Shown piece by piece: positions 1-6,054 of a DNA stretch of 9,581 bases (position 1 is the first letter of the stretch; every line of letters starts with the position of its first letter). The position numbers were made by a program, and so were the translations under genes. The DNA lies in NCBI GenBank assembly GCA_031264885.1, contig JAISDM010000095.1, forward strand, positions 1-9,581. The letters are read 5' to 3'. The notes under the pieces were generated by a model. That model saw nothing but the letters and a program-made list of their open reading frames with translations, did not search any database and had not been told where the DNA came from. The stretch is from Peptococcaceae bacterium. Lineage in GTDB: Bacteria; Bacillota; Peptococcia; DRI-13; UBA5745.

Positions 1-515
1 AGATGATCGGAAGCCGCTTTCGACGCAGAATAAGGAGATCGCGGCGAGTACGGCGTGTTTTCGTCGAAACGGCCTTCAGGTCCGAGAGAGCCGAATACCT
101 CATCGGTCGAGACGTGAAGGAATCTGAAATGGGGCGCGTCTTCGGCGGCCAGCGACGCGTGATATTTCCTGGCAGCCTGAAGGAGGCTAAAGGTGCCCAA
201 GACGTTCGTTCCGATGAAATCCGACGGCGCGTCTATGGAGCGATCCACGTGAGATTCGGCGGCGAGATGCAAGACGGTGTCGGGAGCGAATGAGCGGAAC
301 ACTTCGTCGAGTTTCGTCCCGTCGCGGATATCGCCGCGGACAAAAGCGTAGTTTTCATTGCCTTCCAGTGAGGCGAGAGATAAGAGGCTGCCCGCGTAAG
401 TCAGTTTGTCGTAGTTCAGCACGTTAAAACCGCGTTTGACGGCGTATTTGACGAGGTTGCTTCCGATGAAGCCCGCGCCGCCGGTTATTAAAAGACGAGC
501 GGAATTGTTTCGCAA
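1..515 (-). CDS. rmlB: dTDP-glucose 4,6-dehydratase, N-terminal 171 residues (cut by window edge)
   Basis: This enzyme converts dTDP-glucose to dTDP-4-keto-6-deoxyglucose in the cytoplasm, the second step towards dTDP-rhamnose and other deoxysugars for cell-surface polysaccharides. The visible part starts with an NAD-binding Rossmann fold (LLITGGAGFIGSN, residues 8-20), followed by LTYAGSL near 38-44, HLAAESHVDRS at 83-93, the family hallmark STDEVFG at 136-142 and SPYSASKAASDH at 160-171, which contains the catalytic YxxxK (Y162, K166). STDE supplies the other active-site residues known for RmlB. I chose TTG at 515-513 as start: it is the only start just after an in-frame TGA (521-519), and GGGAGG lies 9 nt upstream. 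The nearby ATG at 522-520 is in another frame. The family is about 330-360 residues, so roughly half lies beyond position 1; this is a window cut, not a biological truncation. The gene is divergent from the EamA transporter. Family assignment is very secure. Confidence 0.95.
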   Translation of the reverse strand, partial: MRNNSARLLITGGAGFIGSNLVKYAVKRGFNVLNYDKLTYAGSLLSLASLEGNENYAFVRGDIRDGTKLDEVFRSFAPDTVLHLAAESHVDRSIDAPSDFIGTNVLGTFSLLQAARKYHASLAAEDAPHFRFLHVSTDEVFGSLGPEGRFDENTPYSPRSPYSASKAASDH

Positions 516-567
516 AATTCATTTCCTCCCTTGAGCGTCCCGATAACCTCAGCCGGACGAAGTTCTT

Positions 568-596
568 TTGCCGGCTCGCCCGATATTCCGTATAAT
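568..596 (+). promoter_or_regulatory. Candidate distal promoter for the EamA transporter gene
   Basis: TTGCCG (568-573), a 17-nt spacer and a perfect TATAAT (591-596) make a sigma70-type promoter pointing towards the transporter gene, about 245 nt upstream of its start. It faces the minus-strand candidate at 633-641, so the two divergent promoters would overlap head-on if both are used. Motif evidence only. Confidence 0.35.
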
Positions 597-632
597 CCCT
601 ATTTTACCGCGGGCTTGAAGTTACCGGACATG

Positions 633-641
633 ATTATATCA
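633..641 (-). promoter_or_regulatory. Candidate extended -10 promoter for rmlB
   Basis: Read on the minus strand, TGATATAAT is a perfect extended -10 element (TG, one base, TATAAT, with the hexamer at 638-633). No good -35 hexamer lies 16-18 nt upstream, which extended -10 promoters tolerate. It would give a leader of about 110 nt before the TTG start at 515. This is inference from motif only. Confidence 0.4.
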
Positions 642-735
642 TTCGGGGCCGCGCGTCGGCCATCGTCAAAAAATCCGTTCACCGCTGATATCAGACTGTC
701 AGGATTTCATTCGATACAAACTTGCCGTTCGCGTA

Positions 736-763
736 TTGACAGCCATTCAGTATCCCATAGAAT
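736..763 (+). promoter_or_regulatory. Candidate proximal promoter for the EamA transporter gene
   Basis: A consensus -35 box TTGACA (736-741), a 16-nt spacer and TAGAAT (758-763, five of six matches to TATAAT) lie about 75 nt upstream of the transporter start codon. This is the best-placed promoter for that gene. Confidence 0.5.
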
Positions 764-839
764 TACACGCGGATTGGACGGCCGCGCGTAAAACCGCGGC
801 TCGTTCGGGCGATATGCCTGATGAAATCGAGGCGCATGG

Positions 840-1727
840 ATGAAAAAACAGATAATCGGAACCGCAATGCTCATTACGGCCTCATTTATTTGGGGTATGT
901 CGTACGTCGCGCAGAGCATAGGCATGAATCACACAGGACCGGCGGCTTTTATGGCGGCCAGGTTTTTGCTGGGCGGCGCGGCGCTGCTGCCCGTCATTTT
1001 CGCGCCCTCCCCGTTCGCGGATAAAAAATACGGGCCGCCTGCCGGCGGCTTGCCGCTCAAAAGCGGAGCGGTCTGCGGAGTCGTATTGTTTTTGCTCTCG
1101 TATATTCAGCAGGTAGGGATTATCTACACCACCGTCGGGAAGGCCGGTTTCATCACGACGCTTTATATCGTGATTGTGCCGGTGTTCGGTTTGTTTTTAG
1201 GCAAAAAAATCCGTCCGTTTGTATGGGGCTGCGCTTTTGCGGCGCTTGGCGGGATGTATCTGCTGTGCGTAGGCGAATCCGCGCCTCTCAACAAGGGCGA
1301 CATGTACGTTTTGGTTTGCGCTTTCTTCGGCGCGATTCACATACTGATGATCGACCATTATTCCCCCCGCGTCGACGCGGTCAAGTTCACGGCGGTACAA
1401 TTTTTCGTGTGCGGGTGTATAAGCCTCGCCGTCGCTTTTTTGACGGAGATGCCCTCCTGGGGCGCACTGTGGGCGGCGCGCCTGTCCATTGCCTACACAG
1501 CCGTACTGTCGAGCGGGGTCGCCTTCACGCTTCAAACCGTCGCCCAGAGGCGCGTCAGTCCCACCGTAGCTTCGCTCGCGATGAGCTTGGAAGCCGTTTT
1601 CGCCGCTTTGACGGGCTGGCTTGTGCTGAAGCAGGTATTGTCGGCAAGAGAGTTTCTCGGATGTGCGGTGATATTCGCGTCAGTGATAGCCGCGCAAACG
1701 CCGGATATGCGCGGGAGGTTGGGGTGA
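840..1727 (+). CDS. EamA/DMT-superfamily membrane transporter
   Basis: A 295-residue, very hydrophobic protein of the drug/metabolite transporter superfamily, expected in the inner membrane with about ten helices in two repeated EamA domains (roughly residues 6-145 and 155-288). Signs of the family are the N-terminal helix with SFIWGMSYVAQ (15-25), AAFMAARFLLGGAALLP after it, the YTTVGKAGFITTLYIVIVPVFGLFLGK stretch, and in the second half SSGVAFTLQTVAQRRVSPTVASLAMSLEAVFAALTGWLVL, the conserved helix pair of EamA proteins. The length is normal. The ATG at 840 has GAGG at 829-832, 7 nt upstream. Substrates of such proteins (amino acids, nucleotides, other metabolites) cannot be read from sequence. 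It is transcribed alone: the next gene is more than 600 bases away with a hairpin between. Its TGA stop (1725-1727) lies inside the edge of a repeat seen again at 9313-9394. It probably has no link to the sugar cassette downstream. Confidence 0.9.
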   Translation: MKKQIIGTAMLITASFIWGMSYVAQSIGMNHTGPAAFMAARFLLGGAALLPVIFAPSPFADKKYGPPAGGLPLKSGAVCGVVLFLLSYIQQVGIIYTTVGKAGFITTLYIVIVPVFGLFLGKKIRPFVWGCAFAALGGMYLLCVGESAPLNKGDMYVLVCAFFGAIHILMIDHYSPRVDAVKFTAVQFFVCGCISLAVAFLTEMPSWGALWAARLSIAYTAVLSSGVAFTLQTVAQRRVSPTVASLAMSLEAVFAALTGWLVLKQVLSAREFLGCAVIFASVIAAQTPDMRGRLG

Positions 1728-1816
1728 AAAACCGAAAAATCCCGCCGCGTCGGATATCCCTATCACGCCGTAAATTTTCCAAGCCATTGTCCGGTTGAAC
1801 GCAGCAAACAGGGAAA
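1721..1816 (+). repeat. Dispersed intergenic repeat, copy A
   Basis: This stretch aligns with 9313-9394 in the same orientation. Shared blocks are GGGGT(G/A)A followed by an A-rich run, then CCCGCCGCGT (1741-1750, versus 9335-9344), and the right end at 1786-1816, where 26 of 31 bases match 9364-9394. Copy A has about 15 extra bases in the middle. The left edge overlaps the stop codon of the EamA gene. It encodes no evident protein and has no terminal inverted repeats that I can see. Confidence 0.65.
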
Positions 1817-1822
1817 AGACGC

Positions 1823-1851
1823 AGCCGCCGCTTCACGCCGAAGCGGCGGCT
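1823..1851. terminator. GC-rich hairpin downstream of the EamA gene, possible terminator
   Basis: AGCCGCCGCTTC (1823-1834) pairs perfectly over 12 bp with GAAGCGGCGGCT (1840-1851) around the 5-nt loop ACGCC. What follows on the plus strand (TGATAAAAATG) is not a T-tract, and on the minus strand only a short CTTTTCC run is present, so this is not a textbook rho-independent terminator. It could still end or stabilise the EamA transcript. Confidence 0.5.
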
Positions 1852-1951
1852 TGATAAAAATGACAAATATTGCCGGCTTATGTGCGCTCAGGAGCGATTC
1901 GATAATAAACTGAACAATTTATCGTGAGGAAATTGCGAACTTTGGATTTTC

Positions 1952-1980
1952 AATCGCTGAATTGGTCTGTCTGATACGAT
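1952..1980 (+). promoter_or_regulatory. Weak candidate upstream promoter for the sugar operon
   Basis: TTGGTC (1952-1957), a 17-nt spacer and TACGAT (1975-1980), with TG one base before the -10 hexamer (extended -10 form). The match is only partial. Its interest is position: transcription would start near 1987, and the palindrome at 1997-2017 would lie just downstream of the start, as repressor sites often do. Confidence 0.25.
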
Positions 1981-1996
1981 AGTTTTCCTTACACAA

Positions 1997-2017
1997 CACC
2001 TGTTGTAATAACAGGTG
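1997..2017. promoter_or_regulatory. Perfect 8-bp-arm palindrome, candidate operator 1
   Basis: CACCTGTT and AACAGGTG are perfect inverted arms around the 5-nt centre GTAAT. The 17-bp core CCTGTTGTAATAACAGG recurs, reversed, at 2256-2272. The size and dyad symmetry suit a dimeric regulator of the kind often found for sugar operons, but no regulator gene lies in the window and I cannot name the family. Confidence 0.5.
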
Positions 2018-2255
2018 CTTAGCTCTCAAGCAAAACCAATACACACCATGAATGTTTCTATAATCCTTCGATGCCTTCTCTTCACACACATTAATGATAA
2101 TGACAATAATATAGCACCATTTTTTTAATTTGTCACGATACGTTTTTAGAATCGTAAATTAAAACGATAGCGAAATTGTATGCGCTGAAAAAAATAGGGC
2201 TGAATGTTTCTAAATACTGCTTCGATAAAAGTTATGGCGTTTCTTGTGCTAAATA

Positions 2256-2272
2256 CCTGTTATTACAACAGG
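2256..2272. promoter_or_regulatory. Palindrome, candidate operator 2 next to the operon start
   Basis: CCTGTTATTACAACAGG is the exact reverse complement of the core of the palindrome at 1999-2015 and has 6-bp arms. It lies 82-98 nt before the chosen TTG start of the permease gene. A -10-like TATAAG at 2289-2294 would put this site over the -35 region, which would suit repression. The -35 itself is poor, so the promoter is uncertain. Confidence 0.5.
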
Positions 2273-2353
2273 CGCTCAGTGGAAATTCTATAAGCGTTAT
2301 CGTCGTCATGCTCGATTTGGGCGTTAACCTTGCAAGAGAGGGGTAATTATTCT

Positions 2354-3328
2354 TTGAACACAAAGGAAGAGAGACCAAACATTCTTAAGAGGTTTCTTGC
2401 ATTGAGGGAAAGCGGAGTGATCATTCCGGTGTTGCTATTCACTGTTGTGGTGGCGTTCATCAACCCGACTTTCATCACAAAGGCTAACGTCATCAACAAC
2501 ATTCTCCGTTCCAGTAGTTTCTCTTTGATTACGGCATTAGGCATGACTTTCGTCATGATAGGCGGCGGCATCGATTTGTCGGTCGGCTCCATCATGGGTT
2601 TGGGTGGCGTAGTGACCGGCATTTCGATACAGGCTAACATTCCCATACCGGTTTCGATCCTGTTAGGAATTCTGGTGGGCGTGATTTTTGGGCTCATCAA
2701 TGGCTTAGCCATCGTAAAATTCAATCTTGCCCCCATTATGATGACTTTAGGTATGCAATATGTTGCTCGCGGCATTATTTATATAGTGACGCAAGGCGCG
2801 CCGGTATACCCATTGCCGGCTGAATTCCAGTCTATTGAGCAAAACTCTGTTCTGGGCATGCCAACCGTTTGCTGGTTCGCCCTCCTGTTAGCAGTACTAA
2901 TGCTCTTTATACAGACGCAAACGCGGTTTGGGCGCGCCACCTACGCCATCGGCGGCAATCCCGAATCCGCACGACTGTCGGGCATCAACGTGGGCATCAC
3001 CAAGTGCGTCATCTATTCGATGACCGGCGCCTTTGCGGCGCTCGCCGGTATCTTCATGGCCTCGCGGTTGGGTTCCGCGCAAGCGGGCTACGGTCAGGGG
3101 AGCGAGATGATGATCATCGCCGCCGTCGTCATCGGCGGAACAAGCACTTTCGGTGGTTCAGGCACTATTTTAGGCACCATCATAGGTGTTTTATTTACAA
3201 ATATTCTTAGCAATTCCATGACATTGCTCAAAATCTCCATGTATTGGCAGACATTGGTCATAGGCTTGATTCTCATCCTCGCAGTTCTGTTGGATGGTTA
3301 TAAACGCAAAAAGTCCACCGCGATGTGA
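2354..3328 (+). CDS. Ribose-type sugar ABC transporter, permease subunit (RbsC family)
   Basis: Inner-membrane channel of a carbohydrate-uptake ABC importer; in this family two copies pair with the double ATPase encoded next. The chosen product has 324 residues, the usual RbsC size. The hallmark is MIGGGIDLSVGSIMGLGG (GGIDLSVGS at 71-79), found across RbsC/XylH/AraH-type permeases, followed by many hydrophobic helices and the conserved C-terminal stretch with AAVVIGGTSTFGGSGTILGTIIGVLF. The first hydrophobic segment begins near residue 21 after a charged N-terminus. I prefer TTG at 2354, since AGAGGGG (2337-2343) lies 10 nt upstream. A TTG at 2330, eight codons earlier in frame, is possible but has no good binding site. 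The gene is first of the operon, and its stop TGA (3326-3328) overlaps the ribosome binding site of the ATPase gene, implying coupled translation. Substrate unknown. Confidence 0.92.
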   Translation: MNTKEERPNILKRFLALRESGVIIPVLLFTVVVAFINPTFITKANVINNILRSSSFSLITALGMTFVMIGGGIDLSVGSIMGLGGVVTGISIQANIPIPVSILLGILVGVIFGLINGLAIVKFNLAPIMMTLGMQYVARGIIYIVTQGAPVYPLPAEFQSIEQNSVLGMPTVCWFALLLAVLMLFIQTQTRFGRATYAIGGNPESARLSGINVGITKCVIYSMTGAFAALAGIFMASRLGSAQAGYGQGSEMMIIAAVVIGGTSTFGGSGTILGTIIGVLFTNILSNSMTLLKISMYWQTLVIGLILILAVLLDGYKRKKSTAM

Positions 3329-3341
3329 GGTGAGCGTTCGT

Positions 3342-4856
3342 ATGGCATTGCTGGAAATGAAGAATGTCTCCAAGCGTTTTGGAAACCTGATGGTATTGGA
3401 TAACGTGGACGTTGAGCTTCGCAGTCATGAAACGCTGGCCATCCTGGGCGGCAACGGCGCGGGGAAATCCACGCTGATGCGAATTTTAAACGGCACCTAT
3501 CCCTATGACGCCGCCTGCTCGGGTCAGATTATCCTGGATGGAAAGGAAGTATACTTTTCCACCGCCCGGGACGCGGAAGAAGCCGGGATCGTCATGATTT
3601 ACCAAGAGATCAACCTCCAATTGGATCTGAACGCCGCGGAAAACATCTACATGGGTATATTCCCGCGTTCAAATCTGGGAAGTATCGACTGGAAAACCGT
3701 GAAGCGGGGCGCCGAGGATATCCTGCAAAATCTGGGCGTGGACATCGACGTCAACATTCCGGTACGCAGCTTTGGCGCCAGCATGCAGCAGCAGATTTGT
3801 ATCGCGCGCGCTTTGGTGCGCAAACCCAAGCTCCTGATTCTTGACGAGCCCACCTCCTGCTTGACGGAAACGGAGACCGTCCGTTTGATGGAAACCATAC
3901 GCCAGTTGAAAAGGCAGGGAATATCCAGCATATATATCTCTCATAAGCTGAATGAGGTCATGGACATCGCGGACCGTATCGTCATTTTGCGGGATGGCAA
4001 GAACGCTTCCGCATATGAAAAAGCCGATTTTGACGCGGACCGCATTGTGGAGGACATGATAGGCCGCAGTATCAGCAACATGTACCCGAAGGTCGACAAG
4101 ACGTTGAAAGAAGAAGCGCTGCGGATAGAGAATTTCACAGTTGCCCATCCCTACGCCAGGAACAAGAACATCATGGAGAACGCCAGCTTCTTCATCCGCA
4201 AAGGCGAGGTCCTGGGATTGGCCGGCCTGGTAGGTTCCGGGCGCAGTGAACTGCTGAGGGCAATCTTTGGGGCTATCCCTAAGCACAGCGGCAAGGTGTT
4301 TATCGAAGGTAAGGAATGCGAAATTCGCGAGCCGGCGCAAGCGCTCCGCTTGGGATTAGGTTACCTGACCGAGGATCGGAAGCTGGACGGTATCATCTCT
4401 ACCATGAACATCAAGGAAAATATGACGCTGGCTATCCTCAAGAAGCTCTCGCGCTTACAAGTGATGGACCACAAACAGGAGAACGCCATCGCGCAGCAAT
4501 ATGCCGGCTCGCTCAACATCAAATTTCGGGGCATCAACGACGGTATCATGTCCCTGAGCGGAGGAAACCAGCAAAAGGTAGTACTCTCAAAACTGCTGAT
4601 GTCCCATTTGAAGATTCTGTTCCTGGATGAGCCCACCCGCGGGATCGATGTAGGCGCGAAGAATGAGATTTATAAAATCATCAACGACTTGGCTAAGGAG
4701 GGTATGAGTATTGTGATCGTATCCTCGGAACTTGCCGAGCTGCTGGAGATATGTGATAGGTTCGTCATCCTCAGCAAGGGAACGACCCGCAGGGAGATGG
4801 ACAAGGACGAGGTGACGGAGCATAAGGTGCTTCACGCGTGTTCGGGATTGGATTGA
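3342..4856 (+). CDS. Ribose-type sugar ABC transporter, double ATP-binding subunit (RbsA family)
   Basis: A 504-residue cytoplasmic ATPase with two fused nucleotide-binding domains, the standard architecture for RbsA/XylG/MglA proteins. Domain 1 has Walker A GGNGAGKST (36-44), the Q-loop IYQEINL (86-92), an altered signature FGASMQQ (144-150), Walker B LLILDEPTS (164-172) and an H-loop in YISHKLNEV. Domain 2 begins near 260 and has the degenerate Walker A GLVGSGRSE (near 292-300, Arg in place of Lys), a perfect signature LSGGNQQK near 405 and LDEPTRGIDVGAK near 428. In such fusions the good Walker A of one half pairs with the good signature of the other, leaving one canonical and one degenerate ATP site. 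I chose ATG at 3342, with GAGGTGA at 3327-3333, rather than the longer frame opening at 3294 inside the permease gene. It couples ATP hydrolysis to sugar uptake through the neighbouring permease. Confidence 0.94.
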   Translation: MALLEMKNVSKRFGNLMVLDNVDVELRSHETLAILGGNGAGKSTLMRILNGTYPYDAACSGQIILDGKEVYFSTARDAEEAGIVMIYQEINLQLDLNAAENIYMGIFPRSNLGSIDWKTVKRGAEDILQNLGVDIDVNIPVRSFGASMQQQICIARALVRKPKLLILDEPTSCLTETETVRLMETIRQLKRQGISSIYISHKLNEVMDIADRIVILRDGKNASAYEKADFDADRIVEDMIGRSISNMYPKVDKTLKEEALRIENFTVAHPYARNKNIMENASFFIRKGEVLGLAGLVGSGRSELLRAIFGAIPKHSGKVFIEGKECEIREPAQALRLGLGYLTEDRKLDGIISTMNIKENMTLAILKKLSRLQVMDHKQENAIAQQYAGSLNIKFRGINDGIMSLSGGNQQKVVLSKLLMSHLKILFLDEPTRGIDVGAKNEIYKIINDLAKEGMSIVIVSSELAELLEICDRFVILSKGTTRREMDKDEVTEHKVLHACSGLD

Positions 4857-4905
4857 CGCACGCCGCGCATTCAACGTCTCTTAAAGAAAGGAGGAATTCG
4901 CGATT

Positions 4906-4941
4906 TTGAGCAGACGTTTAACCGCGGTATGTATTATCTGA
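4906..4941 (+). other. Possible 11-codon leader ORF before the binding-protein gene
   Basis: A strong Shine-Dalgarno sequence, AAAGGAGG (4887-4894), lies 11 nt before TTG at 4906, which opens an 11-codon frame (MSRRLTAVCII) ending in TGA at 4939-4941. The binding-protein gene has its own site further on, so this extra strong site is otherwise unexplained. It may be a translated leader, a remnant, or simply an unused site. I see no run of a regulatory codon. Confidence 0.2.
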
Positions 4942-4965
4942 CAATAACAGAAAAGGAGAATCGAA

Positions 4966-5925
4966 ATGAAAAAAATAACTTTGGTTGTTGTATTATTGAT
5001 GGCTGTCAGCATGTTTTTGCCTGTGGCCGTGGAGGCCGCGGCGGAACTGAACATTGTTTATGTCCCTCCGCTTATTGCGCACCCCGTTTGGCTGGTGGCT
5101 AAGCAGGGCTTTGAGGACGCCCAGAAAAACCTCGGATTCAACGGACAATGGGTTGGTCCAATGGAGAACAACGTCAACGAAGTGGTCAAGCAGATTGAGA
5201 TCGCCATTATCTCCAAAGTGGATGGCATTATCACCTACGGCGCGGAGCCCACGGCAATGATGCCCGTGCTGAGACAAGCCGCCGAAGCGGGAATCCCCGT
5301 GGTAACGGTCATCGGCGATGTCGAAGGCGTGGACAAGCTCGGCTTCATGGGTACTGACCCGGAGAATTTCGGTCGGACCGGCGCCAGAGTGCTGTCCGAG
5401 AAGATAGGCGATGAGAAGATTTACCTTGTTGGCCAAATGTTCGCGCTGGACGCCGCGCAAAACATCGCGAATTTTGAAGGCTACAGGCACGGTTTGGCCA
5501 ATCACGCGGCCGGGTTCGAATGGCTGACGACGAATGCCTCCAACAGCGATATGGCCACCAGCATGCAAGAATGGGAAAAAGCGATCACCACATATCCTGA
5601 GGTCAACGCGTTTATCTGCTCCAGCGGCGAAAGCGCGGCGGGCGCCGCGAAGGTGCTGAGAGAGCGTGATTTAGTCGGCAAAATTACAGTCGTTGGCATC
5701 GACGATATGGAAGAGACCTTGGACGCCATTCGGGAGGGCGCCGTATACGCGACATTGACGCAGAACTTCTACCGTTGCGGCTATCAGGCCGCGGAGTGGA
5801 TCGTCAATTTCAAACGCGACGGCGTGAAACCCGCCAACCCCTTGACGGATACCGGCACCATAGTGGTCACCAAAACGAATGTGGAAACATACATTAATGA
5901 GCTGATGGATCGGAGCGGTTGGTAA
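4966..5925 (+). CDS. Periplasmic sugar-binding protein of the ABC importer (Peripla_BP_4 / RbsB-like)
   Basis: Substrate-capture subunit that delivers sugar to the permease. Residues 1-24 form a signal peptide: MKK, a hydrophobic core, then VEA followed by Ala, a good signal peptidase I site. There is no lipobox cysteine, so the mature protein should be soluble in a periplasm, which argues for a diderm host. The mature part has the two-lobed type I binding-protein pattern: LNIVYVPPLIAHPVWLVAKQGFEDAQKNLG at the N-terminus, IEIAIISKVDGIITYGAE, AGIPVVTVIGDV, then in lobe 2 FICSSGESAAGAAKVL, ITVVGIDDMEETLDAIREGAVYATLTQNFYRCGYQAAEWI, typical for this group. Total 319 residues, normal. AAGGAG (4953-4958) lies 7 nt before the ATG. 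The 109-nt gap after the ATPase gene and the terminator after this gene would allow separate dosage of this usually abundant subunit. Ligand not predictable. Confidence 0.92.
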   Translation: MKKITLVVVLLMAVSMFLPVAVEAAAELNIVYVPPLIAHPVWLVAKQGFEDAQKNLGFNGQWVGPMENNVNEVVKQIEIAIISKVDGIITYGAEPTAMMPVLRQAAEAGIPVVTVIGDVEGVDKLGFMGTDPENFGRTGARVLSEKIGDEKIYLVGQMFALDAAQNIANFEGYRHGLANHAAGFEWLTTNASNSDMATSMQEWEKAITTYPEVNAFICSSGESAAGAAKVLRERDLVGKITVVGIDDMEETLDAIREGAVYATLTQNFYRCGYQAAEWIVNFKRDGVKPANPLTDTGTIVVTKTNVETYINELMDRSGW

Positions 5926-5990
5926 CGAACCGGCTGTATCTTCTATAATCATATAGCGTATCGATTTGCGGATGCGCTTGTCAATCCATG

Positions 5991-6027
5991 GGGCAGGTAT
6001 GGTTCGTGCTGTACCTGCCCAGTTTTT
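5991..6027 (+). terminator. Intrinsic terminator after the binding-protein gene
   Basis: GGGCAGGTA (5991-5999) and TACCTGCCC (6012-6020) form a perfect 9-bp stem around a 12-nt loop, followed after AG by TTTTT (6023-6027). This is a rho-independent terminator on the plus strand. It lies 27 nt before the next start codon, so it probably reduces rather than abolishes transcription of the downstream enzymes, unless they have their own promoter. Confidence 0.85.
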
Positions 6028-6054
6028 CCGTTTGAGCTGAGAGGGGGAAACCGA

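Larger units (their letters stand above)
516..839. other. Divergent intergenic region between rmlB and the EamA transporter
   Basis: About 324 bases without a convincing gene. It holds a minus-strand extended -10 site (633-641) for rmlB and two plus-strand promoter-like sites (568-596 and 736-763). There are also two small inverted repeats: AGCCGG/CCGGCT at 551-556 and 571-576 (14-nt loop), which would lie in the rmlB leader, and GCCGCG/CGCGGC at 781-786 and 795-800 (8-nt loop), which would lie in the transporter leader. Open frames crossing this region lack a good ribosome binding site and resemble no family I know. Confidence 0.6.
1728..2353. other. Long non-coding region upstream of the sugar ABC operon
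   Basis: About 626 bases without a gene. The first 125 hold repeat copy A and the GC-rich hairpin. From about 1860 the DNA becomes clearly AT-rich: by hand count only 36 of 120 bases at 2041-2160 are G or C, unlike the flanking genes. This part contains two inverted copies of a 25-bp repeat (1999-2023, 2248-2272) and a direct repeat, TGAATGTTTCTA, at 2049-2060 and 2201-2212. In each case TTCGAT follows a few bases later (2067-2072, 2221-2226). Plausible roles are a large regulatory region for the operon or the remains of a small mobile element. Confidence 0.6.

Noticed and set aside
531..791. 86-codon open frame on the plus strand in the rmlB/EamA intergenic region
   Set aside because: TTG start without a ribosome binding site, low-complexity Ser/Arg-rich product, and it covers the promoter-like sites.
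707..925. 72-codon open frame on the minus strand
   Set aside because: Overlaps the well-supported EamA start and its ribosome binding site; no family resemblance.
1223..1798. 191-codon open frame in another frame of the EamA gene
   Set aside because: Arg-rich out-of-frame translation of a GC-rich gene; the EamA frame has clear membrane-protein composition.
1555..1866. 103-codon minus-strand frame whose translation resembles that of 9226-9417
   Set aside because: The protein-level likeness (FPVxCxQxDN) comes from the shared DNA repeat; the 15-base gap happens to keep frame. No ribosome binding site and overlap with EamA.
1999..2272. Possible CRISPR-like array from repeated palindromes
   Set aside because: Only two copies, in opposite orientation and 257 bp apart; no regular spacers and no cas genes.
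1999..2272. Complete insertion sequence
   Set aside because: No transposase frame between the inverted repeats and no target-site duplication beside them; kept only as a possible small non-autonomous element.
3669..4340. 223-codon minus-strand open frame inside the ATPase gene
   Set aside because: Antisense shadow of a confident ABC ATPase gene.
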